Of a stretch of 64,000 nucleotides of DNA, positions 11,428-22,449 are shown one piece after another. Positions within the stretch are counted from its first letter, which is position 1. Each line of letters begins with the position of its first letter. The notes beneath the pieces are model-generated. The model worked only from the letters and a program-made list of their open reading frames with translations. It did not search any database and was not told where the DNA came from. Source of the DNA: Amanita rubescens (lineage: Eukaryota > Basidiomycota > Agaricomycetes > Agaricales > Amanitaceae); the NCBI GenBank assembly GCA_015039365.1, contig WION01000040.1:124001-188000 (forward strand). Direction: 5' to 3'. The translations under genes and the position numbers were made by a program.

Positions 11428-13230
11428 AAGATAGTAAGTCACTGATTCCACCTTTCCGACTGAGGTTCGTAGTATTCATGCATGCAGAGCCCGTGGAAGC
11501 GAAGGAGCTTTTGAGACTCTGGATACCAAAGGAAGGCGAGGCAGTCGCCCTGAGAGCGCATGAGCAGGAGGGAGGTGGCAGGTGCTGTGGCGACAACAAC
11601 ACAGAGGTTAAGTGTGAACGTCTTTGACGTTCGCAGGAGTCGGAGGCAGCGTCCGGGGACCGTAGACGCTGAAAGGGGGCGAACAGTAGAGGCTCAAGAG
11701 AACTCGAACGAAACACGTGTGGTGACGGTGACGACCAATCCGAGGACAGATTATTCGACGAGAGCAGTAAACGGGGATTGAGCCCTCAGTAAGTCAACAG
11801 AAAGAGGTCCAGACTGCTGCACGTCGAAAAGTGAAACAATGATGGGTAATGAGTAGGATGTATCTATCAAGATTGTAATGTTATTGGGACCGATTCCTAT
11901 CTACGTTGTCACTCGTTAAGCGTCGGCTTACGCCGGCCCCGACCTTGCTTGCAGTTATTTTTATTGCATATGATGAAGTGTAACAAATGAATTATAAAGT
12001 GATGTAGTAGGCGAATAATTACTTGTTGTTTCGGCAGAAAATGTCGGAGAACGGTTTTGGCTGCGATTTTCTTCGGTTTGAAGTGAGGGAGATGGTTTGG
12101 CGTCTTCTGATGTGTTAGGTTGAAGAGCTTTTTCTTCAATCCCTGTTGCACTTGTAGATGCGTGAGTTGTTGAGGCGTCAGACGTGAATGAGGTTGAGGC
12201 AGTGGGAGTGGTTCTGTTTAAGAATTTGTAAAAGGTCAGGAGGAAATGGGGAAAGCGTACGATTGTGTCGGTCGGAACATGCCGAATTTTCGTTTCTTGG
12301 ATGGAGATGTACTTGTTGAGGGGATAGTGGCTGTAGACGATGTTCGGATTCGAAAGCCCTAACATAGAATATGATGCTGTCGGTAATATGAAGAACGATA
12401 CGTACGATCCAGAAGCCCGGCATATTTCAGACGAGTTCAAACGTCTTCCTTATTGAGCTGGCAAGAACCATTGATGTATCGGGAAATTTGTCAATTGCAC
12501 TCTTGCAACTCTCCTTATTTTTTTTTGCAGTAGATAAACACTTCATGTTGAAAAGGCGATCCCACGCCATGGAATGGTTGTTTTGGTAGATTGAATTGAT
12601 CAGGAACAATTGTCTGTTGAAAGCAACTGACATGAGTTCGATGAGGAGAACGCCTGATTCGGTAACAGATTTGCACGTTCCTTCGTTTTGCTCCGAACCA
12701 ATGTCAATGCGGATGGATGTACAAGTTGGTAATGACGGTGAACCGAAACGTATAACTGTACGACGGTCACAGTTTCCTTATTCCTATCACGGGAGCGTAT
12801 GCGTTCACCGATTATTGATCTCAGGGACAAACAATATCCGAGTCATCTGCAATTATCGACATTGCACCTCCTCCTAGGGGATCATTGAACTTGTTTAACA
12901 TGTATGTCGCGCTATTTCGTTGTCCTGATCGAGAACACGGCTCTACGAGACTTCAAAGAGGAGATGTTGCTAAAGAAGCACTCGGATGAAAGCTTGCTGC
13001 AAGAAGATGACCGTCTAGAATGTATGGACAAGCACACCAAAATTTGGGGAGATGAGATAGCACCAATTAAGCACAGTACTGTGTATACGCATGTAGTGGA
13101 CTAGTACTGACGTCTGATGAGGTCAGACTGATAAGACGGGCCGAAGCGCAGTGGTGAGACAATTCATTCAGATAAGATACGGGACGGTTTCCCACGATTT
13201 TGGGGGTGGAGAGACCTTGCAAGCAAGGTA
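11428..13230. other. Spacer between sacsin-like relic and Crinkler gene, with unassigned open frames
   Basis: Nothing recognisable. Open stretches include 11560-11781 (plus), 11961-12440 (minus, Thr/Ser-rich), 12427-12633 (minus, ending in a KTFELV tail) and 12904-13104 (plus, charged). None shows a known domain or a convincing intron pattern. The part 11918-13230 is bracketed by an exact 52-bp direct repeat, see separate entries. Confidence 0.4.
11866..11917 (+). repeat. 52-bp direct repeat, distal copy
   Basis: It begins ATCAAGATTGTAATG and ends TGTCACTCGTT, and is identical over 52 bases to 13231-13282. That copy spans the last codons, the stop and the start of the 3' UTR of the Crinkler-like gene. 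Confidence 0.9.
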
Positions 13231-13282
13231 ATCAAGATTGTAATGTTATTGGGACCGATTCCTATCTACGTTGTCACTCGTT
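13231..13282 (+). repeat. 52-bp direct repeat, copy at the Crinkler 3' end
   Basis: Identical to 11866-11917. It contains the Crinkler stop codon (minus-strand TGA at 13276-13274). Just outside it, at about 13213-13229, lies CCTTGCAAGCAAGG, whose reverse complement half (ACCTTGCTTGCA) recurs at 11942-11953, near the other repeat. Confidence 0.9.
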
Positions 13283-15815
13283 CTCCGATTCCTCGGCCAC
13301 ATCTCCGAACTTGGGACGGAAGACCTGTCGCTCGTCGAGTCCAAGCACATACTGCACAGTCTTCTTACTCCATGCAGCACTGTCATGCCCTGTAATACTC
13401 TGTCTGGTAAAAGATTTCTCCATCCGTTTTGGAACAACAAAAAGTATGATCCAAGGTTTTTCGGAAGTAGGTCGAAGGGGGGATAGGGATTCGTTTTTTG
13501 GGCTCAATAATGATTGGAGGGCCTTCAGACCTTTAGTCTCGATGGGATGAGTCGAAGCATTCGTTATTTGAATGCCGATCAAAGGATTATTTGGTTGGTA
13601 GATGATAGAGTTGAGGGATGCGAAGTTATCTGAAATGGGCTGAAGATAGACAGACTCCTTTGCATTCACGCAATCTGCAATTTTACCCGACAGCTCCTGG
13701 GGTGGTCCAAAGGCAAAATACTTTATATCCTCTGGGAGGCCCAATCGGGCGTCTGGCATATCGTCGAGAGATCGAATTGTGAACAAACAAGCACCCAGGT
13801 ACCCGTGCGCTTTGCGTTCCCACATATTGCCCCGGAAAGGGACAGCGAGAGAAGACCCTCGAGTACTCTGATACAGGTCGAATGCAGCGTCTGCGTTCCG
13901 TCTATCCAGTATCTTGATGATGGTGTTCATAGCACCTTTCGAAATTGCTTTGACATGACAACCGATCAAAAGCCTCGCCTCGTTACTGGGATATACAACA
14001 AATGCGGGATGTGGCACGACCTCGTCTCCAACAACGCCATTTATGGCATCCTCGATATCTTTACTTTTTTGGATTGCGTCCGATATCTCTACTTGGACAC
14101 GTTTCCGTGCTTCACGCGACTCGGCCGCTTGCAAAAACTGGCGGGGCACAGATCCGCAAATTTCGAATGTCTTCCAAAATCGGTTCAATGTGATGTCTTT
14201 TTCCACTATAAACAACCTAAAAAAAATAAGCGATGGACCGAAGAGGGGAACATAATCCACCTACAACGCTACGAGCCATTCATTCTGGGACCAAGGTGTC
14301 ATGACATATGCTGCCCACTCGTCTTCAACATTATGTCTGAGCCATTTTCGATCCTTTCTGGACGTCGGCGACGACGTTAAGAGTATTCGAAGATTGCGGT
14401 TGCGGAAGATGTATTTATAAGGTTGGCAGGTTTGACCGTCCGCATCGATAAGTGTAAGAACATCATCTCCTGCGACCGTTACCCCTTTCGTTTGGGATCG
14501 AACCTCGTCTGTGATAAGGTAAACATCCCCGCACATGTCTTGAAACACGACCGGCTGGCCTTTGATGAGGCAAAGGATTAGGATGTAATACAAAAAGCAA
14601 GTTTTGCCTTCGATGATCAGTTAGCTGCGAGCGCGAGTTCGAAGATGGCAGTAGTGCTCACCAATTCCTGGTGAACCTGTGAAGATTGCGCTCCCGTGAA
14701 CACCTCGTTTCCTGCCATTGAACAGATTGATCATAATATTCCACTCGTCCCGGATAAGTGTTAGACGCTTCACAGGAATTGATTCCTTTAATTCGAGGGT
14801 GGTTAGGTCCATGTATCGAATAGTGCAGGGCAAAACTGCAGTCGATCCCGTGGAAAGCTCTTTCGCGTCAGCGATAATGTAGCCAGGACAATTCGCAGGT
14901 TGTGGCGCGGGATCTGCCTCAGCATCGGCATCAACGTCCATAGTGTCGGCAGTTGCATCAAGGTCCATTGCACAAGGGAGGGTGGACAGGGTACTAGAGG
15001 GGGCGACGAGGGATACTGAGGGCACTAATTTGCAATTAGGGGCATTGTCAGACTCCAAAGTGGCGTTGCGACTCTTCTTGCGCAAGAAGTCTGCCTTGAC
15101 TTTCAAAACATCTTGCGCCTTATAGGATGGTTCGGTTCGAGATGGATTGATCCTCTCAAGTTCGAGCTGAAGTTGAATGAAGTCGGCTGTTGTCAGATTT
15201 GCCGTGCGGAAAATCTCGCCAAACAAATGGCTCTTTCCCCAGAGCTTCTTATGAATTTCAGCCAACCAGTTTGGCGGCGAGTCCCGAGACGAAGATGGCG
15301 TGACTGCATAGAAACAAGGATGTGGTAAATGAATGAACAACGAACAATCAACGATCGGAATAGAGCCACGGAATGGTTCGAAACCGTAACAACATTGAAG
15401 ACAAAAGAGCAAGCTTACCAGTAGTAGGCGGGAGCTTCACGATGATATGGAGTTTACGAAAGGCGGGCTGTTCCCGCCAGACCTCGGAGACCTGCATCCA
15501 ATCCAACATCCGAATGCCATCCGAGTTGATTGCGAGTTGACTAAGAGAATCTCTAGTATGTACATTAAGGTCTATATCGACCTACAAAAACATAGAAAGG
15601 TGAGTGTTTACTAGACTCTGGGTTGTAATCACCTTTAAAAGGGTTAGGTCTTTAGCAAGAATCGGGTGCGAGTCGCCGATGCCTTCCTCGCGAATTTTCT
15701 CCTTCAAATCGGATATCTCCTTGTTGGCGGCAATTTCTACTTTGAATACACAATTGTCGCCTTTGATGAGGCAGTGGAACGTGCGAATGGGGAGCAGCAT
15801 AAGGCTTTGAGACAA
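13274..15815 (-). CDS. Crinkler (CRN)-like protein with P-loop and nuclease-like tail
   Basis: Five exons on the minus strand: 15815-15633, 15581-15419, 15303-14662, 14607-14265, 14216-13274; the spliced length is 758 codons including the stop. Residues 1-115 form the ubiquitin-like CRN header: FHCLIKGDNCVFKV, SDLKEKI, and AKDLTLLKV, the fungal form of the LxLWKV-type motif. A low-complexity acidic stretch follows. At about residues 322-333 is FTGSPGIGKT, a Walker A loop that exists only after splicing of intron 3. Near residue 655 is GIQITNASTHPIETKG followed by a WIILFVVP strand, resembling the restriction-endonuclease-like core of CRN/RHS-type proteins. In fungi and oomycetes such proteins are thought to act in the host nucleus or in conflict between genomes; here that role is inference. 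All exon joins keep phase. Confidence 0.85.
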
Positions 15816-16649
15816 CGATGATACGCACAGGGACGCTCAATTATAAATCAATAAATCAGAACTCCTATTACCCCTATAGAGTGTATCGCTGGCTGGGCTG
15901 GTAACGTCCCCGGTAACGCCCTGCTAAGCTAGTAACTTCTGTTGAATAGTGATAGTAACCCTCCCTCCTGCTAGCCTGCCATAACCCAGTGACACCTGAA
16001 AAAGCGATCCCCGACCCGTGATGGTGGCTGTGCAGTATTCGATTCCACCCGGGCTGGCTCATACCTTTCCATAGAATCGCATAGCATACTCATATTCTCG
16101 ACCTCATCCTCTCGATGCAATTCTCTATTCTTTCTCAGGACCCAACTCGGCTAACTCACATGTCACCGATGCCATTATCAAACCAACGACGCCAACCCAA
16201 ACCCGTCCTTTTTTTGAAAGCAATTTTGGCCTTTTTCAAATCACGCCGCAATACCTCGAGAAATCCCGGCTACCTACTGCCTACCAGGGCTCTCGACGTT
16301 AGACTCCGCACTGAGACTACATATCCACCCCACTCATGATCGACGCAGCTCTGTACGGCCTTGAGCTACCAAGAACAACGGAATCCAGCCCGACCAGCTC
16401 GAAAAACGCCGGAGGCAAAGGGAGCACGTCCAGTGTGTCCAGCGCGCCCACCCCTACCGAAGCTCCTTCCTCCACATGTACCCATGCCCAGGACAAACAA
16501 CTAGAGAGAAAGTACTCGCATTCGCATAAAGCCCTCTTTTGGTCGTGCTATATACGAATTGTGTTTTGAAATTCTTGTCATTCTCGGTTCGTATATAAAT
16601 AACATAATGCCGGTCTGTATTACATTATGTCGGGGGGGTACATCGTAAA
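15816..16649. other. Spacer upstream of the Crinkler gene, with a sacsin-like scrap
   Basis: A TATAA-like element (minus strand, about 15843) lies some 30 bp upstream of the Crinkler ATG. Open frames at 16115-16339 and 16336-16569 have no recognisable product. A 40-bp scrap of sacsin-like sequence lies at about 16504-16545. The rest shows nothing definite. Confidence 0.4.
16504..16545 (-). pseudogene. Tiny sacsin-like gene remnant
   Basis: GAGAGAAAGTACTCGCAT followed by a copy of GCCCTC and TTTTGG repeats the sequence at 286-325 in sacsin-like copy 1 (the YFLSEKDF-coding region), with a 6-bp insertion. It is in the same orientation as copy 1. Confidence 0.6.
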
Positions 16650-17710
16650 TTAAGCAGGAAGCTCAAACTTCTTTCCCTGAAGTACTCTGCCGAACTCTCG
16701 TTAGTAAAAACGCGTCACGCACAGCCGAATGACAACTCACTTTGTAAAGTAGACGTAAAAGAAATCTATGTAAAGTCCAGTTTGAACGATCCCTGCTGTT
16801 ATCGCGATCGGGTCAACAACACCCTCAGTTGCGTACCTGTCACCAAAAAAGACGTCAGCAAATTAATTTTTAGAATGTTCCACATTCATAATGAATTTGG
16901 AATGCTATGTCGATCACAAATCCACGCATATAGTTGTCGTTGGACACGTGTACGGCTACCCACGACAGGGGCTTGCACGCTTCCGACATGAGGTAAAGTG
17001 ATTACCCACCTATATATCCAGTTGGGAATATAGAATGCGCGGTAAGCTCCTAGAGCTGCAAGATAGTGCGTTGTGATCGTTTCAGCCTCGCCAGTCCGCT
17101 GGAGAAGGAATAGCTGCGGAAGGATGGCGACGGATTCTAGGAAGATGGAAAAGGACCATAGAATTTCCGTAAGGTTGAATCGGTAATTGAAGATGAGACC
17201 CAAGATGAAGCAAGGGCCGACGAGGTATTCAATTTTGAAGGTATCAATAGAGGGGTCGTGAGTCGGTCTGCGTTTAACGTCAGTCAAAACGGAAATGATG
17301 TCAAATATATGTGTGACATGCTGACCGGTATCTGTATTTCATTAGGTAGAGGATGTAGCAGCTGCTCCCAATGAAGAACAATTTCATGACGGAGTTGTAC
17401 AGCGAGACGAAATGGTAGAAAAGATCAAGATAGCGGGTGACGAATATCGCTACATAGAGGGCTTGCGTTTTGAACGATAGGCCTGGGAAGAGAGTTCGGT
17501 CAAGAGAATTTCTTCCCGGAGCAAGAACACGTACCTCGACATGACCGGGATGTTTGAATCTTGTGGAACAAGATACAAATAGAAGCCAGATGAGACAAGT
17601 CTCCTACGCGTCCGCAGCAAAAGTGCCAAGAAAGAGAACACGGAATGTCAGTCATGGAACATGAGTACAATGAAAAGATAAAATTCACCGACAAAGCGGA
17701 ATACATTCAT
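16650..17710 (-). CDS. ERD2: ER lumen protein-retaining (KDEL) receptor
   Basis: Six exons: 17710-17689 (22 nt), 17603-17535, 17482-17326, 17267-17010, 16836-16741, 16686-16650. They add up to 213 codons, giving 212 residues, the usual length of this family. The protein starts [15 protein letters not shown], contains SCRGLSFKTQ and [14 protein letters not shown] residues (here [13 protein letters not shown]), [24 protein letters not shown] and [20 protein letters not shown], and ends in KKFELPA. It is a seven-helix Golgi/ER receptor that returns proteins with a KDEL/HDEL tail to the ER through COPI vesicles. Intron 4 is long (173 nt); the others are about 50-85 nt. The first ORF of the gene would be missed without the 22-nt first exon. 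Confidence 0.95.
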
Positions 17711-18646
17711 GATGTACAGCAGTCAGCAGCAAGTCGTAATGCGCAGGAGAGTCTAAAACGGAACAGTTCGAGTTGGTGCCCTATAGTCTCACAGTTCTCT
17801 CTCTCCTCCCCAAGACACGTCCGCTAGATTATGTAACCATTTTCCACGATTATCGTGGACGCAACTTTACGCTCAACCATGAGGTGAGTTTCATTCTTTC
17901 CATTTCTTGCTGCAAAGATGTTTTAGTAAAAGGGTCGATCTCACGCAATCTGACCTCGTTCACCCAATCCATCTCACCCAGTGCCCAAGCCGCTCCAAAA
18001 AATGGTCTTATTCCCGGTGAACTACCTCAAGCTCACATTGGTGGCTTGTCACCGTAAGGCTGGACCGATATCCTACCGTGAATGCGGCAGACTTTTATTT
18101 AACTCCGGGCTGCCATGGTCCAAAGGTTGACGACCTGACAGCAAAGGCTGAGTCTGACAATGTTCTCCTTTCGCTGCGATAGCCGAGCCTGGGCAGGACC
18201 GCGCATATATATATGCGTTTATCACTCTGCACAGGTGGTCATCAGAAGTGGTTTCTTTTCTTGTACGAGGCGAAATAACGTCAAGCCTATACAACAGCGT
18301 TCACGCTCGAAAGCGATGCGGGAACGCGTGGTTATGGGCTGAAAAAGCGGGTTTGGGCACCTGAACTGGGCGAGTGTGGTTTTTTTTTGGGAGCCGGACG
18401 AGGCTCAGATTGGGGTGGGAGAAGAGATCAACTTTGGCTTGCGTTATGCGCGGCGCTGAGCTTTTTTTTCACCTTTTTTCCTAAATCGTGTATCTGTATC
18501 GGATACTGATCAGGCTTGTTTAGGTCAACTTGTGGTGTATGAATCGTGACTGGTGTACTGGAGAGGATGTGATATATAACTAGTGTATTATTATTATGTG
18601 AATTAGAGTAACTGGCCACCACTACCATCACCACCACACAACTTCC
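17711..18646. other. Spacer between KDEL receptor and first J-domain gene
   Basis: A plus-strand open stretch at about 17765-17882 reads like protein (KTRPLDYVTIFHDYRG) and ends at a good GTGAGT donor, but I can find neither its start nor a coding exon after the intron. It could be the remains of a gene. The rest (18060-18640) shows no gene. Confidence 0.3.
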
Positions 18647-20098
18647 ATGGTCTCTTCTACTGGACAATCGTTTCTAAGTCTCCTCGGATGGACCATTGTA
18701 CCAGACTTTGTTACTCACCAGGTTCTTAGAATACTCTACTCACTCTTCGGAGCCAAGTTCCAGAGGCAACCTGGCACCCAAGCATACCGTCAACACTACG
18801 CATATACCTTCTCCATTGTCCTGCTCTCGTATCTCGCATACAACTTGATTCAAGGAATCAGGTATATGCCACTTAACTTTTATCAGATATTAGGTGTTCC
18901 TCCGACTGTAGATGACGCAGGTCTCAAGTTCGCGTTCCGTCAGTTCGCTAAACACCATCATCCGGATAGACCAGGAGTGGGCATGGCGGGCGCAGAGATG
19001 TTCATGATCGTCCGAAACGCGTTCGAGGCACTCAAAGACCCAACCGTCCGGTTTGCATATGACAGGTGCCATTCCGCTCTTTATATGCTTGCACCCTTTG
19101 TTAAAAACGGTTTAACAGGTTCGGGCCTTCAGTATTGTCCTGGAAAGACTGCACTACTCCCGGTGATTATATCCGTCGTGGACTGCTTCAAGCATCAGGG
19201 TATCATGTCGTAGTTGGTGCGACTCTTCTTTTCTGGTCCTCTATCAGCCCGCCAAGCCCCGTATCCTTCGTACGTCGCAATTTCGTATCTACCACTATCT
19301 CTCGCTCATCTTTATCAGTGGAGATATACCCTATTTGCGACTCTGTTCATGACGGAGCTCGTTCTCGTAATGTCGCCTTCACCTTACTCCACAACATCTT
19401 CTGGACCCATCTCCCTTCCAAGCGGACCCTTCTCCATCTTCAATTCTACTCCTGCTTCCAATTCGCCAAATCTGCAATCAACAATCTCGCCCTTCACCAT
19501 CTTCCATATCATTCTGCCCTCTCAAGTAGTATACCAGCATATCCAATTCCTTCATCAACTTTTCGTATTCCTGAGTGTTGCACTGACCCGCGTTACACCC
19601 CAACTTTTTCCACAGAACGACCCACGGGTTGATGTGATCCTTTTGGACCGAATCAACAATGTACTGGCCCATGCTGATCGTGAAGGTATGCTCTATCTTA
19701 TCTTGCTAAGAACTGCATATTTCTCTTTCATCCCAGCGTCGGTGGCTCTTCACACGTCATTCCATTCTATATCATCGCCGGATACAAAGACGGATGAAGG
19801 TAGCTCTCAAAAGCCACCTATGACTTTTTCAAAGATGCAACCTCTCAGCAATCCTTCGCCCACCCTTATAAAGATGCTCTCTGAACAGATGGAAAACTTC
19901 ATCGTAGAGGCCAACGTAAGAAAGGACGAAGTTGGTCCACTCAGAGCTGCATGGGAAACGGCTTTGAAACGATGGCGCAAGTCGAAATCCATTCCATCTT
20001 CTATTGAGAAGGAGAAGGAATCTTCTGCTCCTGAGCCTAGTAGCCCTATAGATCAAGACGACGATCTTGACGAAAAGGCCAGGACAGTAACAACATAA
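18647..20098 (+). CDS. Membrane-associated J-domain protein
   Basis: Four exons, 18647-19065, 19119-19269, 19319-19685, 19737-20098, join in phase to 432 residues. A hydrophobic segment at about residues 50-68 precedes the J domain (LNFYQILGVPPTVDDAGLK, then KHHHPDRPG with the essential HPD). Two or more hydrophobic stretches follow (GYHVVVGATLLFWSSIS; YTLFATLFMTELVLVM), and the tail is charged (Glu/Lys/Asp rich). This order suggests an integral membrane co-chaperone that recruits Hsp70 to an organelle surface; which membrane is not visible. An adjacent plus-strand gene also encodes a J-domain protein. The introns are 49-53 nt. Confidence 0.85.
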
Positions 20099-20189
20099 GA
20101 GCTTTTTTTTTTTGTAGTTGTTCTTAGTATAGAGTTACCGCATTGTCCCGAAGTTGGCAAAAACTTTTTGTCCTACTCCACCATCTTGG

Positions 20190-20976
20190 ATGCATCGCTT
20201 GGCGACACTGCCACCTCAGCTTCACATCCTTATTCAATACCGACTAGCAGGCACAGCAGCCTCTTCCAGCTCTCAGAAATTTCCATTCCCGGTACACCCG
20301 AAACCTACCCCTCATCAAATATTCCATTTGCCCTACGGTGTCTCCCAGAGAGACATCAAAACTAGATGTCAGCGATTCCTTTTACATCCATCATGACGTC
20401 TTATATCGATTGAACATGCAGATTATGATCTCGTGCGAATATACCATCCCGATTCGCCCCACTGTCGCATGACCCCACCTGCGGAACGACGAAAGCGGTT
20501 CCAGGCCATAGCTACCGCATATGACGCGCTCCGTGGTAAAGCAAGATTTGAAGGTGGACGAACGTATCGATCTTCGTCCGATGACCCTTTCGAAGAGGAG
20601 CTTACGAGGAGGAGTAATGCGTACTGGGCACATCCGAGTCGCCAAACCGGTTATGCAGAGCATACAGCGCAACAGAAAGCGGGGAATTCGCAAAATGAAG
20701 GAATGACGATGAGGGACAAAATCGTAATCTCTCTGGGGGCATTGGTTACTCCATCTCTTCTTGCTCCACAATAAATTGGTGCTTACACTTGTTCCATTTC
20801 AGTCCCTCCTTGTTGGCATTGTACCCGGACTCATCGTTTTCCCAACGTACATGGAAAAGAGGCATAGAGACGCTGCAGCAAACCTGAAAAGAGCGCGCAG
20901 CGATGCACGCGAATATGGAGATGCACGTATGACAGAAATTCGTAAACGTGTACAAGAAATTAAATCTCAAGAGTAA
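20190..20976 (+). CDS. Second J-domain protein, probably mitochondrial
   Basis: Exons 20190-20367, 20422-20744 and 20803-20976 give 224 residues. The N-terminus (MHRLATLPPQLHILIQYRLAG) is basic, hydroxylated and free of acids, like a mitochondrial presequence. Then comes a J domain: PHQIFHLPYGVSQRDIKTRY, YHPDSPHC with HPD, and FQAIATAYDALRG. Near the C-terminus a hydrophobic stretch (SLLVGIVPGLIVF) is followed by a charged coil (KRARSDAREYGDARMTEIRKRVQEIK). This layout recalls Jid1-type mitochondrial J proteins, but I cannot confirm orthology. Only 91 bp separate its start from the stop of the preceding J-domain gene. A TTG-initiated longer frame from 20154 was not used. Confidence 0.8.
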
Positions 20977-21203
20977 CGCATGTTAGCCACATAAAGACCG
21001 TTTGGCATTTAAGCGCGACGATATCGCGGTAAATCAAGGGCGATCAACCCCCTCTTTTCAATTGTTTTATCCCGTGAACATGTCTGCATGACCAGCGGAT
21101 GTTCTCCTTAATTCCATACTCCTTTTAGGCTATCCGTGCCTTACGATCTATCTGCGCACTCAAAAGCATAGGAGGCCCCAATACCCTATTCTCCGCCCTC
21201 CTA

Positions 21204-21235
21204 GCGCAGATATATATATAAGTAGGGTATAAGAA
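21204..21235 (+). promoter_or_regulatory. TATA-box region upstream of the small gene at 21269
   Basis: GATATATATATAAGTAGGGTATAAG lies about 35-60 bp upstream of the ATG at 21269, a typical core promoter position. Confidence 0.55.
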
Positions 21236-21268
21236 CGTCCAGCGCCATCAGCGCCCAAGCTCACTCCC

Positions 21269-21551
21269 ATGGTATCATTCTTTCAACGCGTTAAAACGCT
21301 CTTCGCCCGCGACAAAAAGCGTGAAATGCCGCTTATACTCACCGAAGCTGATTTCGCGATGCATGTGATCGAATTACCGGGCCTTGAACCTACTCGTTCG
21401 AAGAAGACCCTCCGAAGATACGAATACGAGTATCATAACGCTGCCAATCCGCCAGAGCTGGTACCGATTTTTCCGGGCGTAAGTATTCTGGCAATCGCGC
21501 TACGATCCAATCTTAACTATCGCGCTCTCTCAGTTCATGTTTTACTAAAAT
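21269..21551 (+). CDS. Small protein of about 73 residues, unknown function
   Basis: ATG 21269 opens a frame with FFQRVKTLFARDKKRE and a region rich in Glu, Arg and Tyr (KTLRRYEYEYHNA). After codons for VPIFPG comes a perfect GTAAGT donor (21481), a CTTAAC branch-like motif and CAG at about 21536. Splicing adds FMFY and a stop at about 21549-21551. A TATA-rich promoter stands just upstream. No family is recognised. The unspliced frame would continue to 21568. It is short but well formed. Confidence 0.5.
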
Positions 21552-21568
21552 ATATCTATTATCAATAA

Positions 21569-22449
21569 TGATGTGTGTTAATACGGAGGATTTTTTGACG
21601 ATTGGCCCATGATACCGTGGTTGTGAGCGGGGAATACTTGGGAGGATGGGTTGGTTTGTGTTGTACAGTACGAATGATAGTTATTACGTTAAACGTCCAT
21701 GCATACGCGTCGAGGCCAACGTCATGGCGTCGCTTAAGTAGCATTCAATTGGATCCCATCAAACATCGATCACGAACTTCTTGTGATTGGAAGCTGATAA
21801 TTTAAATAGGCTGGCGGGGGAATGACGTTCTGTTGTCGATCGCTGGTCGCTTTTTAACACGACCGAAACGAGATACATATATATCGTGTGCCTAGTCTCA
21901 CAAATCATACATTCAACTCCGACCCTCAACCACAACAACTTTCGAATCATAGCACTAAATCCATGTAGTGTTCAGCATTTGGCACATGTGTCAAATAATT
22001 ACTGACTCGTTCACTGCCGTATACGCAAGTCAACTCTTGAAACTCGTGCATCGCTACTCGTTATTTTCTCAAACTCGATTTGTGAATTCAATCGGTGCAC
22101 AAATGAACGCGATCATGCACAGATGTCTCACTGGGCACGCGGCTAACGTACGTGTTGCCAACGTCGACCGCCCATTCAAGGAATATAGATAATACATCAA
22201 GTCCTGTAGCTACAGGTAACTGCCACTCAATACATTATCATCTCCCTTAGCCTGAAACACCTAGGTTGTAGTGTGGCAACATTCAAGTTGCAGGGTTTCA
22301 TGACTATCATGATGGTGATCGTGACCAGGCGACCCAGGATGTATCCCGGACAGATATATTAAGAAGTCTCTCCAGTTTTGTCGCCCTCCTTCCGCATTTC
22401 TCGACGTGCTGGTCACTAGAGAACTTTTCACTCATCGACTAGGCTCGAC
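21569..22449. other. Gene-free stretch
   Basis: About 880 bp without a convincing gene. The frame at 21968-22192 has no clear features. A TATA-like ATATATTAAG at about 22356 fits the promoter of the next gene. Confidence 0.4.

Noticed and set aside
11866..13282. LTR retrotransposon bracketed by the 52-bp repeats
   Set aside because: 52 bp is far too short for LTRs and no reverse transcriptase, integrase or gag-like frame is present between them.
19214..19320. Frameshift in the first J-domain gene
   Set aside because: A 49-nt GTACGT...CAG intron (19270-19318) explains the frame change and joins SPVSF to WRYTLF.
20101..20115. Poly-T run as a terminator
   Set aside because: It is a simple T-run in a 3' UTR; RNA polymerase II genes do not use T-run terminators of this kind.
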